From: Byssovorax sp.
GTDB lineage: Bacteria; Myxococcota_A; Polyangia; Polyangiales; Polyangiaceae
Length of the DNA: 51,012 bases
Reading direction: 5' to 3'
NCBI GenBank assembly: GCA_025362495.1
Contig: JANYGI010000129.1
Location: 1 to 51,012, forward strand
Below the pieces are notes generated by a model, which was given only the letters and a program-made list of their open reading frames with translations, made no database searches and had not been told where the DNA came from. Positions 34,440-47,130 of this stretch are shown one piece after another (position 1 is the first letter of the stretch; each line of letters begins with the position of its first letter). Position numbers and translations under genes: made by a program.

Positions 34440-37400
34440 ATGCGCATGATCTCCTTCAAATCCAGTCGATCGCGCGCCATCGCGGCGCTCCTTGCCACGC
34501 TCCCCTTCACGGCGAGCTGCCACGCTCCACTCGCGCTGGACGCCTCGGTGGGCGCCGCGCCCTCTGCGCCGAGCGGCCCCGCGTCGGCGCCGCCGTACGC
34601 GTTTCCCGATCTCCCCGCCGCGGCTGCTCCGCAGGCGCCGCAGCCGCCGATGAGCCTCACGGCGTCCGATGGATCGGGGCTGCACCTGACGGCGCTCACG
34701 GCGCGGTCGGTGATCGAAGGGCCGCTCTCGTTCACCGAGATGCACCTCGTGTTCGACAACCCGGAAGACCGGGTGATCGAAGGGAATTTCAGCATCACGC
34801 TGCCCGAGGGCGCGTCGCTCGGGCGCTTCGCGATGAAGCTCGGCGACGTGTGGCAAGACGGCGAGGTCGTCGAGAAGAAGGCGGCGCGCGAAGCCTACGA
34901 GGACTTCCTCCACCGCAAGCAGGATCCGGCGCTGCTCGAGCAGGCCGCAGGGAAGGAGTTCTCGGCGCGGGTGTTCCCGATCCCGGCGCGCGGGCGCAAA
35001 GAGCTGATCCTCTCGTACTCGCAGGAGCTGACGCGGGACACGCCGTTCACGATCCCGCTGCGCGGCCTGCCCGAGCTGGGGCTGCTCGACGTCGCCGTGA
35101 TGCGCGCCGGCGATCCGGAGCCGATGCAGGAGATGCGGCGCGCGGCGTTCGTTCCCGACGCGGATTTCCGGCTCGATTCGAAGGCGCCGGTCGCCCCGAG
35201 CGCGGGTCTGCGGAGCGGGAACCTCGTCGTCGCGCGCGTGCATCCGGTGGCGAAGCCCGAGCCCGATCCGCTCGGCGCGACGCTGATCTTGCTCGACACG
35301 AGCGCGTCGCGAGCGCTCGGCTTCGACGAGGAGATCGCCCTCGTGAAGCAGCTCGCGCGGCGCGTCGCCGAGGTGTCGGGCCGGGCGACGAAGCTCTCCG
35401 TCGCTTGCTACGATCAGGTCACGTTCCCGATCTTCGAGGGCGAGGCCGGGGCCTTCGGCGACCGGGAAATCAAGCGGATCCGCGAGCGTCAGGCGCTCGG
35501 CGCGTCGAACCTCGTGCAGGCGCTCGCGTGGGCCGGCGAGCGCGCGAAGACCGCGGGCGCGAGGCGCGTCGTGCTGATCACCGACGGCGTGCCGACGGCG
35601 GGCGAGACCGAGGGCGCGAAGCTGCGCGAGGCCGCGGCGAAGCTCCGCAGCGCGGGCGTGGAGCGGCTCGACGCGGTGGCGCTCGGGGGCATCCGCGACG
35701 AGGCGCTGCTGCGTCGCCTGGTGACGGCGGGGCTGCTCCGCGACGGCGTCGTCGCCGACGGCGCGAAGGGCTTCGCGTCGATCGATCGGCGCCTCGGCGA
35801 GGCCACGAAGAGCGGCGTCGAGGTCAAGGTGGAGGGCGCGCTGTGGTCGTGGCCGAAGAAGCTCGACGGCGTGCAGGCCGGCGACGAGGTGCTGGTGTAC
35901 GCCGACGTGCCGGCCGATCGGACCGTGAAGATTACCGTCGGCGGCGCGGACGAGCCCGGGCTCGAGCTCACGCCCGTCGACAAGGCGCTGCTCGAACGAT
36001 CGGTGGCGCGGGCGAAGATCCAGAGCCTGCTCGAGCGGCAGGGCGTCGAGGGCGACAGCCCCGCGATCCAGAAGCAGATCGTCGCGCTCTCGGTCGGCTA
36101 CCGCGTGCTCAGCCCGTACACCGGGCTCCTGGTGCTCGAGACCGAGCGCGACTACGCGCGCTTCAACATCGATCGCGAGTCGGCCGCGGACATCCTCTCG
36201 ATCGATCACGGAAAGATCGCGATCACGCGGCGATCACCGCTTCAAGTGGCCGCGCCGCAGCCGGCCGCGGCGGTGGCGAGCGCGAAGAGCAAGGCGAAGC
36301 CGGCGCGATCGTGGAGCGCTCCCGGAGGGCCTCGCGGCCTCGCGCGGGACCTCGATCAGGCGGCGGGATCCGGCTGGACAGGCGCCGCGCCGTCGGCGGT
36401 CGCGAGCGCCGCTTCGCGGAACGCCGATGCGCGAGTGGCCGAGCCGGACGCGCCGGGCAGCGATCCGCAGTCGGCGCGCGGCAACATGTGGGGGCAGCCG
36501 ATCGGCGACTCGTTCGGCGCGGGCGGCCTCGGCCTCACGGGGAGCGGCGAAGGCGGCGGCGGTCGCGGCGAAGGGATCGGCCTCGGCTCGATCGGCACCG
36601 TCGGTCGTGGCGGGGCCACGAGCGCGACGGCGGCGGCGCCTCCGCGTCCCGCTCCGTCGGCAGCAGGAGCGAGCTTGTCGGGATCGGGGCAAGGCTTGGG
36701 ATCAGGGCTGGGACGCCTCGGCGGGAGCCACAGCGTCAGCGCGCCGATGGTGCGCAGCGGGGCGTCCGAGGTGAGCGGGAGGATCGCGCCCGAGATGATC
36801 CAGCGCGTGGTGCGGCTGCGGTTCGGCGCGATGCGCGCGTGCTACGAGACCGGCCTCGCGCGCAACCCGGCGCTCGCGGGGCGGGTGACGATCAAGTTCA
36901 GCATCGATCGCAGCGGCAGCGTCGTGCTCGCGGACATGAACGGCTCGAGCCTCCTCGACGCGCAGGTGAACGCGTGCATCGTGCGCGAGTTCCGCGGGCT
37001 GAAATTCCCCGCGCCCGAGGGCGGGACGATCACGGTGATGTACCCGATGACGTTCTCCAACGGCGTCGACGAGCCGCCGCCACCGCCACCGCCGCCGCCG
37101 CCCGCGCCGCCCGCTCCGGTGCGCGGCGATCGCGAGCACCCCGATCCCTACGCGGGGCGCTTCAAGGACGTGATGGATACGCTGGCGACGAGCACGGCGC
37201 GCGAAGCGATCGCGAAGGCGTACGTCTGGCATCGCGAGGAGCCGGGCGACGTGATGGCGTTGACGGCGCTGGGACAGACGCTCGAGGCCGCGGGCGAGAT
37301 CGCGACGGCGGCGCGGGCCTACGGATCGATCATCGATCTCTTCCCCGCCCGCGCCGATCTCCGGCGCTTCGCCGGCGAGCGGCTCGAGCACCTGAAGGAC

Positions 37401-38114
37401 GGCGCGGCGGCCGAGCTCGCGCTCGACACCTTCGCGCGGGCGCGGATCGAGCGCGGCGATCACCCGTCGAGCTACCGGCTGCTGGCCTTCGCGGAGCTGA
37501 AGCGAGGGCGCTACCAGGAGGCGTTCACGGCCGCGTTCGAGGGCCTGAAGCAGCCCTATCCGGCGGGGCGCTTTCGCGGCGTCGATCAGATCCTGCGCGA
37601 GGATCTCGGGCTCGTCGCCGCCGCGTGGATCAAGGCCGATCCGAAGCGGCGCGAGGAGATCCTGGCGAAGGTCGCGGCCGCGGGCGGCGTGGTCGAGGAC
37701 GCGCCCTCGCTGCGCTTCGTCCTCAACTGGGAGACCGACGCCAACGACGTCGACTTTCACATCATCGACGCCGACGGAGGCCACGCCTACTACGAGCGCC
37801 CCGAGCTGCCGAGCGGCGGTCACCTCTACGCCGACGTGACGACGGGCTACGGGCCGGAGTGCTTCACCATCCGCCTCCCGAAGGAGCGCCGATCGCCCGT
37901 CTACACGCTGCAAGCGCACTACTACTCGCGCGGACCGATGGGCTACGGGATGGGCAAGCTGGAGATCATCGAGCACGACGGGAGCGGCGGGCTGACGATC
38001 GAGGAGCGGCCCTTCGTCGCCATGGTGGACCACGCGTTCGTCGAGCTCGGCACCGTGACGGGCGGGGGCGGCGGGGTCACCGCGGTGGCCGGCCCCGCGC
38101 TGATGAAGCCCTGA
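34440..38114 (+). CDS. VIT-VWA lipoprotein with AgmX-type, TPR and DUF2135 domains
   Basis: 1224 residues from ATG 34440 (GAGG upstream); the frame is open further upstream but crosses the tRNA and is not coding. Lipobox TASC near residue 25. Order: VIT domain (about 75-215, TEMHLVFDNPEDRVIEGNFS), VWA domain (about 275-430) with MIDAS DTSAS and TDG, a Gly/Ser/Ala-rich linker (about 600-770), an AgmX/TonB-like C-terminal domain (about 780-870, RFGAMRACYETGLARNPALA, conserved Cys pair), a run of prolines near 878, TPR-like helices (about 900-1080), and a DUF2135-like domain (about 1093-1190, NWETDANDVDFHIIDADGG). It is probably a surface or periplasmic adhesion or assembly protein. The fusion of AgmX-type and VIT-VWA parts is typical of myxobacteria. 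Confidence 0.92.
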   Translation: MRMISFKSSRSRAIAALLATLPFTASCHAPLALDASVGAAPSAPSGPASAPPYAFPDLPAAAAPQAPQPPMSLTASDGSGLHLTALTARSVIEGPLSFTEMHLVFDNPEDRVIEGNFSITLPEGASLGRFAMKLGDVWQDGEVVEKKAAREAYEDFLHRKQDPALLEQAAGKEFSARVFPIPARGRKELILSYSQELTRDTPFTIPLRGLPELGLLDVAVMRAGDPEPMQEMRRAAFVPDADFRLDSKAPVAPSAGLRSGNLVVARVHPVAKPEPDPLGATLILLDTSASRALGFDEEIALVKQLARRVAEVSGRATKLSVACYDQVTFPIFEGEAGAFGDREIKRIRERQALGASNLVQALAWAGERAKTAGARRVVLITDGVPTAGETEGAKLREAAAKLRSAGVERLDAVALGGIRDEALLRRLVTAGLLRDGVVADGAKGFASIDRRLGEATKSGVEVKVEGALWSWPKKLDGVQAGDEVLVYADVPADRTVKITVGGADEPGLELTPVDKALLERSVARAKIQSLLERQGVEGDSPAIQKQIVALSVGYRVLSPYTGLLVLETERDYARFNIDRESAADILSIDHGKIAITRRSPLQVAAPQPAAAVASAKSKAKPARSWSAPGGPRGLARDLDQAAGSGWTGAAPSAVASAASRNADARVAEPDAPGSDPQSARGNMWGQPIGDSFGAGGLGLTGSGEGGGGRGEGIGLGSIGTVGRGGATSATAAAPPRPAPSAAGASLSGSGQGLGSGLGRLGGSHSVSAPMVRSGASEVSGRIAPEMIQRVVRLRFGAMRACYETGLARNPALAGRVTIKFSIDRSGSVVLADMNGSSLLDAQVNACIVREFRGLKFPAPEGGTITVMYPMTFSNGVDEPPPPPPPPPPAPPAPVRGDREHPDPYAGRFKDVMDTLATSTAREAIAKAYVWHREEPGDVMALTALGQTLEAAGEIATAARAYGSIIDLFPARADLRRFAGERLEHLKDGAAAELALDTFARARIERGDHPSSYRLLAFAELKRGRYQEAFTAAFEGLKQPYPAGRFRGVDQILREDLGLVAAAWIKADPKRREEILAKVAAAGGVVEDAPSLRFVLNWETDANDVDFHIIDADGGHAYYERPELPSGGHLYADVTTGYGPECFTIRLPKERRSPVYTLQAHYYSRGPMGYGMGKLEIIEHDGSGGLTIEERPFVAMVDHAFVELGTVTGGGGGVTAVAGPALMKP

Positions 38115-38139
38115 TCGCGAGAGGGATCCCGGGGCTGGA

Positions 38140-42087
<3,948 letters not shown>

Positions 42088-42144
42088 CAATGCACCCTCG
42101 GGCCGCGGCGCGCCGGGCGCAAAGATGTTCGCAGGATCGAGGCC

Positions 42145-42882
42145 TCAGCCGCTGCTGGCGACCAGCGCTTCGGCGGGCAGGCGGCCGTAGCGCCGCTGAC
42201 GCCGGCTGTACGCGGTGAGGGCGTCGTCGAGCGTCGCGTCGCTGAAGTCGGGCCAGAACGTCTCGGTGAAGAACAGCTCGGCGTAGGCGCTCTCGAAGAG
42301 CAGAAAATCGCTGAGGCGACGCTCGCCGCCGGTGCGGATCACCAGATCGGGATCGGGCATGGTGCTGGTGGTGAGGTACTCGCGCAGCGTCTCTTCGTTG
42401 ATCTCCTCGGGGATCACGATGCCGGCGCGGGCGCGGACGGCGAGGGCGCGCATCGCGTTGACCATGTCGCGGCGGCCGCCGTAGTTGAGCGCGAGAGCGA
42501 GCGTCATCTGCGTCCCGTGGGCGGTGTCCGCGATCAGGCGCTCCATCGCGCGGCGGGTGCGCGTGGGCACGTCCTCGAGCTCGCCGATGATCTGGACCTT
42601 GATCCCGCGGCGGATGAGCTCGTCGTGCTCGCCCTCGGCGAACTCGGTGCAGATGCGCATCAGGGCGTCGATCTCTTCCTTGGGGCGCGACCAGTTGGCG
42701 ACGCTGAAGGCGTAGAGCGTGAGGAACTCGATCCCGCGCGCGTGGCAGCCGCGCACCGCGGTGCGGACCGCGCCGGCTCCATGCTTGTGGCCCGACGTGC
42801 GCGGGAGGCTGCGCTGCGCGGCCCAGCGGCCGTTCCCGTCGAGGATGATCGCGATGTGTCCGGGCAGGTTCTCGAAGCTCAT
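42145..42882 (-). CDS. uppS: Isoprenyl transferase (undecaprenyl diphosphate synthase)
   Basis: 245 residues, standard length. It condenses isopentenyl diphosphates onto farnesyl diphosphate in cis, making the lipid carrier for peptidoglycan and O-antigen. The catalytic Asp15 is in IILDGNGRWA; other signature segments are GHKHGAGAVRTAV, LTLYAFSVANWSRP, NYGGRRDMVNA and the C-terminal diphosphate-binding RTGGERRLSDFLLFE with AYAELFFTETFWPDF. Gly17 replaces the Asn/Gly-variable position common in DGN[GR]RWA and is normal. Upstream on the same strand is the histidine kinase (150 bases); downstream is the large kinase (57 bases). Confidence 0.97.
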   Translation of the reverse strand: MSFENLPGHIAIILDGNGRWAAQRSLPRTSGHKHGAGAVRTAVRGCHARGIEFLTLYAFSVANWSRPKEEIDALMRICTEFAEGEHDELIRRGIKVQIIGELEDVPTRTRRAMERLIADTAHGTQMTLALALNYGGRRDMVNAMRALAVRARAGIVIPEEINEETLREYLTTSTMPDPDLVIRTGGERRLSDFLLFESAYAELFFTETFWPDFSDATLDDALTAYSRRQRRYGRLPAEALVASSG

Positions 42883-43007
42883 GGGGTGGGGCCACTCTGC
42901 AGCCTGCGTGGGGTGCCAGCACGAGGCTAACGTGGAGGTTCTGTGGAGAATGCGGTCCGCGAACCTGGTGATCCGGAGATCCAGGGACTCGCGCGGGCCG
43001 CAGAAAC

Positions 43008-43021
43008 CCTTGGTATCAAGG
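43008..43021 (-). terminator. Weak hairpin after the histidine kinase
   Basis: In the minus direction CCTTG, ATAC, CAAGG is followed by GTTTC, starting 12 bases after the stop of the histidine kinase at 43033. The stem is 5 bp and the T run is poor; it may separate the two-component operon from uppS. Confidence 0.35.
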
Positions 43022-43032
43022 CCCGTGCCGCC

Positions 43033-44421
43033 TCAGGCCGAGGGGAGGGTGATGCGGAACTCCACGTCCGGGGGTCCCTTCGCCGTGCACTCGGCCGAGC
43101 CGCTGTGGGCTTCGGCGATGGCGCGGACGATGGCGAGGCCGAGGCCCGTGCCGCCGCGATCGGCGCGCGTGGTGACGAAGCGCCGGAAGAGCCGCTTCTC
43201 CACGTGACGCCCCACTTGACCGTGGTTCTTCACGGTGATCGTCACCTGGCCGTCGCCGCTCCGCACCTCGACGCGCACCGGCTCGCTGTCCACGCCGTGG
43301 GTACGCGCGTTGTCCACGAGGTTGTCGATCGCCCGCGCGAGCCACACCGCGTCGCCGCGCACCGCCGTGCCGGCCGAGCGCACCACCGTCACGTTGCCGC
43401 CGCGATCGTTGGCCCGCAGCGCCGACTGCTGCGCCAGATCGCCCGCGTCGATCACCGCCGCGTCCTCGACCCCGCGGGCCTCGATCCGAGCCAGCGAGAG
43501 CAGATCGCCGAGCAGCGCCTCGATCCGCGTCGTCGCTTCCTGGATGCGGCCGACGAAGCGCGCGGCCTCCTCGGGCTCGTCGAGCGCGCCGTCGGCGAGC
43601 ACCTCGGCGCTGGCGCGGATCGCCGCGACCGGGTTCTTGAGCTCGTGCGAGAGATCGGCCGCGAACGTCTCGACGAAGGGGCGCCCCTCGAGCTGGCGGC
43701 GCATCGAGTCGATCGCTTTCGACAGGCTCTGCACCTCGCGCCCGTGCGCCGGCGGTGGCACCGCGCGCCGCTCGCCCTCGCTCACGCGCACCGCGAACTC
43801 GGTCAGCACCTCGAGCGGGCGGGCGATCGATCGGCCGATGAAGTCGGCCGAGAGCGCCGCGGTCACGCCGAGGACGATGCTCACCACCAGGATGAACGGC
43901 GCCATGTCCTCGAGCGCGCGGCGGATCACGATGGTCTGCTTCACGACGCGGACCGTGCCCACGAGCTGCCCGCGCACCATGATCGGCGCGGTGCCGAACA
44001 CGGTGCTCGGCGATGCGGGCGAGAGGCCGCCCGCGAAGACCACGCCGCCGCTCGGATCGAGCAGCGCCAGGCCGCGCTCCTTCGGATCGGGGCGGCCGGT
44101 GTGCGCAGCGGCGTACTTGCGCCCCACGTCTTCGAGGCCGGTACCGCGCACGTCGATCTCGCTGCCGACGAAGGCCGCGATGGCCTGCGCCTCCTCGGCG
44201 GCGGCGCCCTCGGTGATCAGCGTGGTGCGCGCTTCGAGCCGATCGAGCACGAGCAGGCCGAGGCCGAGCGCGAAGGCGCCGACGGTGCTCGCCAGCGCGA
44301 GGAAGAACTGCATGCGTATGCTCGTGCCCTGCGAGCGCGCGCGCATCAGGCGCGAGGCGATGAAGGCGACGAAGAAGATCAGCGCGATGGCGCTGCCGCC
44401 GGTGATGAAGACCCGGATCAC
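43033..44421 (-). CDS. CreC-like sensor histidine kinase
   Basis: 462 residues, starting at GTG 44421, whose bases overlap the stop of the response regulator (GTGA, 4 bases). Three hydrophobic helices are seen: about 3-23, 37-58 and 174-195, with a sensor region of about 115 residues between the last two. A HAMP segment (GRSIARPLEVLTEFAVRVSE) precedes the HisKA box ADLSHELKNPVAAIRAS with the phospho-accepting His near 259. The ATPase part has an N box (AIDNLVDNARTHG) and a G box (RGGTGLGLAIVRAIAEAHSG). The MRRQLEGR...FAADLSHELK run and overall plan resemble CreC. It phosphorylates the partner regulator encoded just upstream. Confidence 0.93.
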   Translation of the reverse strand: MIRVFITGGSAIALIFFVAFIASRLMRARSQGTSIRMQFFLALASTVGAFALGLGLLVLDRLEARTTLITEGAAAEEAQAIAAFVGSEIDVRGTGLEDVGRKYAAAHTGRPDPKERGLALLDPSGGVVFAGGLSPASPSTVFGTAPIMVRGQLVGTVRVVKQTIVIRRALEDMAPFILVVSIVLGVTAALSADFIGRSIARPLEVLTEFAVRVSEGERRAVPPPAHGREVQSLSKAIDSMRRQLEGRPFVETFAADLSHELKNPVAAIRASAEVLADGALDEPEEAARFVGRIQEATTRIEALLGDLLSLARIEARGVEDAAVIDAGDLAQQSALRANDRGGNVTVVRSAGTAVRGDAVWLARAIDNLVDNARTHGVDSEPVRVEVRSGDGQVTITVKNHGQVGRHVEKRLFRRFVTTRADRGGTGLGLAIVRAIAEAHSGSAECTAKGPPDVEFRITLPSA

Positions 44422-45146
44422 GCCGTCTCGCTGCCGTCTTCGCGCGCCGTCGGTCGATCGGTCACGCGGTAGCCGACGCCGCGCACCGTCTCGATCAGCG
44501 CCGCGTCGCCGCCGGCCTCCGAGACCTTCTTGCGCAGGCCCTTCACGTGCGAGTCGACGGTGCGATCGGTGATGGCGAAGCCGTCGCCCCAGACGCGATC
44601 GATGAGCTGCGCGCGGGTGAACACCCGGCCCGGCGCCGCGAGCAGGCACGCGAGCAGGTCGAACTCGACGCGGGTGAGATCGAGATCGCGGCCGTGGACC
44701 TCGGCGCGGCGCGTGGCCTCGTCGGTCGAGAGCGGGAGGCGCTGCGGCGTGCGGGCGGCGTGCTCGGCCGTGGCCGCGGCGGTGACCGGCACGACGCGGC
44801 GGAGCACGGCGCGCACGCGGGCCACGATCTCTCGCGGCGAGAAGGGTTTGTTGACGTAGTCGTCGGCGCCCGTCTCCAGCGCGGCGACGCGGTCGGCCTC
44901 GCCGTCGCGGCTCGACAGCACGATCACGGCCGTGCCCCGGCCGGCGCGGCGGATCTGCCCGATCAGATCGAAGCCGCTCCCGTCGGGGAGCATCAGATCG
45001 AGGATCACCAGATCGGCGGAGACCACCTCGCGCTCGGCGGCGGCCAGGGTCGGCGCGATGCTCACGGTGAATCCATCCCGGCGCAGCGAATAGGCGATCG
45101 ACTCGGCGATCGCCGGCTCGTCCTCGACGACGACGATCTTCGGCAT
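44418..45146 (-). CDS. CreB-like OmpR-family response regulator
   Basis: 242 residues from ATG 45146; a GTG three codons upstream (45155) is an alternative. The receiver domain has the acidic pair in VVVEDEPAIAES, the phospho-acceptor Asp50 in LVILDLMLPDGSGF, a conserved Thr/Ser switch position in VIVLSSRDGEADRV, and Lys in VNKPFSPREI. The C-terminal winged helix is OmpR/PhoB-like (LTRVEFDLLACLLAAPGRVF; DRTVDSHVKGLRKKV; VRGVGYRV). The GADDYVNKPFSPREIVARVR run and RTVDSHVK are close to CreB. It is translationally coupled to the kinase gene that follows. Confidence 0.95.
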   Translation of the reverse strand: MPKIVVVEDEPAIAESIAYSLRRDGFTVSIAPTLAAAEREVVSADLVILDLMLPDGSGFDLIGQIRRAGRGTAVIVLSSRDGEADRVAALETGADDYVNKPFSPREIVARVRAVLRRVVPVTAAATAEHAARTPQRLPLSTDEATRRAEVHGRDLDLTRVEFDLLACLLAAPGRVFTRAQLIDRVWGDGFAITDRTVDSHVKGLRKKVSEAGGDAALIETVRGVGYRVTDRPTAREDGSETA

Positions 45147-45182
45147 GGGCGCCACGCTAGCGCGAAAGCGCGCGCGCCGCGA

Positions 45183-45800
45183 TCAGGGCCGCGGCGTTAC
45201 CGCCTTCTCGACCACCTGCTGCGTGATGCGCAGGAGCCGGTCGTAGTCTTCCTGGATCGGGCGGAGCCCCTCGAAATGCAGCACCAGGCCCCCGGCGCGC
45301 AGCTCGAGGTGACCCTGGAATTTCCAGCCCAGGAGCAGCTTGCGCAGCCGCCCGTGGAAGGCCTGCCGCGCCGTCTGCGGCGACGCCGCGAAGGTGGTCA
45401 CGAGCGCGTCCCACGCCGGATCGCCGAGCGCGACCTCGGGCGGCCGCGCGCTCTCGATGAAGGCCACGCGGGTGAGGAAATGCTCCCCTCCGCGGATCGC
45501 CGCGCGCGGGCCGAGGCTCGGGTGCGACGCGAAGGCCATCACGGTGCGATCGAGCGGCGGCATGTCGTCGAAGGCGTACCAGGGCTCGACGAGGACGATG
45601 TGGCCGGGGTGCGGCGCGGCGAGCCAGGTGACGGCGTTGAGGAAGTGCGACGGCGGCGCGATGGTGTCGTGCGGCTCCCACTGGCGAAACCACGCTTCGT
45701 CCGGGAACGGCTCGTAACGAAGGCCGCGCGAGCCGGCCCACTGCGCGATCACCGAGGAGCCATGGGGCAGGGGAGGAGCCACGATCGTGAGGGTAGACAC
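45183..45800 (-). CDS. Conserved-looking hypothetical protein
   Basis: 205 residues from GTG 45800; the frame stays open further upstream but there it is antisense to the Gly/Pro-repeat gene. No family is recognised. The protein is a compact alpha/beta mix without signal peptide or membrane segments (LRYEPFPDEAWFRQWEPHD; GHIVLVEPWYAFDDMP; ELRAGGLVLHFEGLRPIQED). The C-terminus (DYDRLLRITQQVVEKAV) is an amphipathic helix. It lies upstream of the response regulator on the same strand (36-base gap) and may be the first gene of the two-component operon. Divergent from the Gly/Pro-repeat gene. Confidence 0.75.
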   Translation of the reverse strand: MSTLTIVAPPLPHGSSVIAQWAGSRGLRYEPFPDEAWFRQWEPHDTIAPPSHFLNAVTWLAAPHPGHIVLVEPWYAFDDMPPLDRTVMAFASHPSLGPRAAIRGGEHFLTRVAFIESARPPEVALGDPAWDALVTTFAASPQTARQAFHGRLRKLLLGWKFQGHLELRAGGLVLHFEGLRPIQEDYDRLLRITQQVVEKAVTPRP

Positions 45801-45913
45801 GCTCGCGCCGCGCGCGGAAGGGGGCTCGTCGCCGGACGGGAGGCGCCTCACCCGTGTCCCGGGCGACCCGAACAGGCTTGCGGTCTCCCCCGTTCGTCTG
45901 CTCCCCTGCACCG

Positions 45914-46897
45914 ATGCAACAGCCGCCTGGAGTGCCGCCTGGAGGAGGATTCCCGCCTGGAGGTGGAGGCTACGGCCCGCCCCCCGGAGGAGGTGACTAC
46001 GGTTCGCCGCCCGGAGGCGCCCCGCCCGGTGGTGGCTACGGCCCGCCGCCCGGAGGCGCCCCGCCCGGAGGTGGCTATAACCCTCCGCCTGGAGGCGCTC
46101 CGCCTGGCGGTGGCTATGGCCCACCGCCCGGTGGTGGTGGCTATGGCCCTCCGCCCGGTGGTCCGCCCGGCGGCGCTTACGGCCCTCCGCCCGGCGGTGG
46201 CGGCTATGGCCCTCCGCCCGGCGGTGGTGGCTATGGCGCGCCTCCCGGAGGGGGCTTTGGCGGCCCTCCCGGCGGCGGCTACGGCGCTCCGCCCGGCATG
46301 GGCGCACCGATGATGGGAGGGCCCCCGCCCAAGAGCGGGCCCAGCATGGCCGTGATTGCCATCATCGCCATCGTCGCTGTCGTGGTCCTCGGCTTCGGCG
46401 GCTGCATGACGTGCATGTGCCTCGGCGCGCGGGCCGGCTCCAGCGCCTCGGGCGGGTCGAGCAGCAGCGGCAGCTCCAACTGGATCACGGCCGAGCACCC
46501 CTATGTGAAGTTCATCGCTCCTCCGGGCTGGGCGAAGACCCTCAACGGGGACTGGGGCACGTTCCGATCGCCGGACGGAGCTGCGGTGTTCGCCTTCACG
46601 ACCTTCACGCAGCCGGGCGAGTCCACGGTCCGGCTCGGCCAGGCGGCGGGCGTCCTCGGCGTCACCGACGTCGACTGGCGCACTCCCAAGTACGACACCG
46701 TCGGTCGCGACGGCTTCGCGGCGCGCACCGGCGACGGCTCGTGCAATTTCCGCGGGCCGGGCGGGTACATCTGGTACGCGACCGTCAACACCGGCACTTC
46801 GGACCAGATCCTGCTCATCTACACGGTGAGCTCGCGCGGCACGGCGGACGACAAGGCCGCGGTGGTGGCCGCGATCAAGTCGCTGCAACGACGCTAG
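45914..46897 (+). CDS. Gly/Pro-repeat membrane protein with C-terminal extracytoplasmic domain
   Basis: 327 residues from ATG 45914. Residues 1-140 are tandem PPPGGGGYGPPPGG-type repeats. A single transmembrane helix follows (about 148-168, MAVIAIIAIVAVVVLGFGG) with cysteines just after it (CMTCMC). Residues 195-327 form a folded domain (YVKFIAPPGWAKTLNGDWGT; GYIWYATVNTGTSDQILLIY). With the low-complexity part N-terminal, the likely topology places the repeats in the cytoplasm and the folded domain outside. Function unknown; Gly/Pro/Tyr repeats of this sort occur in several bacterial membrane proteins. A clear intrinsic terminator follows. Confidence 0.85.
   Translation: MQQPPGVPPGGGFPPGGGGYGPPPGGGDYGSPPGGAPPGGGYGPPPGGAPPGGGYNPPPGGAPPGGGYGPPPGGGGYGPPPGGPPGGAYGPPPGGGGYGPPPGGGGYGAPPGGGFGGPPGGGYGAPPGMGAPMMGGPPPKSGPSMAVIAIIAIVAVVVLGFGGCMTCMCLGARAGSSASGGSSSSGSSNWITAEHPYVKFIAPPGWAKTLNGDWGTFRSPDGAAVFAFTTFTQPGESTVRLGQAAGVLGVTDVDWRTPKYDTVGRDGFAARTGDGSCNFRGPGGYIWYATVNTGTSDQILLIYTVSSRGTADDKAAVVAAIKSLQRR
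45930..46306. repeat. Gly/Pro-coding degenerate tandem repeats
   Basis: Many diverged copies of CCGCCCGGAGG and GGTGGCTATGGCCC-type units (roughly 30 and 36 bases) encode the Pro/Gly/Tyr repeats of the gene at 45914-46897. Similarity at the DNA level is high enough for slippage or recombination. Confidence 0.85.
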
Positions 46898-46929
46898 ACG
46901 GACAGGGCCCCTCGGGGCGAAATTGGAGG

Positions 46930-46967
46930 CGGCCACGGATCGACGCAGATCCCGTGGCCGTTTTCAT
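46930..46967 (+). terminator. Rho-independent terminator
   Basis: Perfect 9-bp stem CGGCCACGG (46930-46938) and CCGTGGCCG (46952-46960), 13-base loop, followed by TTTTCATTT. It lies 33 bases after the stop of the Gly/Pro-repeat gene. It is the only hairpin in the window with a good T tract. The rest of the gap to 47130 contains no gene. Confidence 0.85.
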
Positions 46968-47130
46968 TTCCTCACCGTTGAACGCCTTTTTGACGATCCC
47001 GTGCGCCGGAGCACCTGATTGCGGCTCCACCGGAGCGCGCTTTCCTCCCTCTTCGTCGGGCGCAGATGGAGCCTCGTTCTTCGCGCTGCTTTCACGATCC
47101 CCATCTCGAACGACGGAGGCGGACCCCGGA

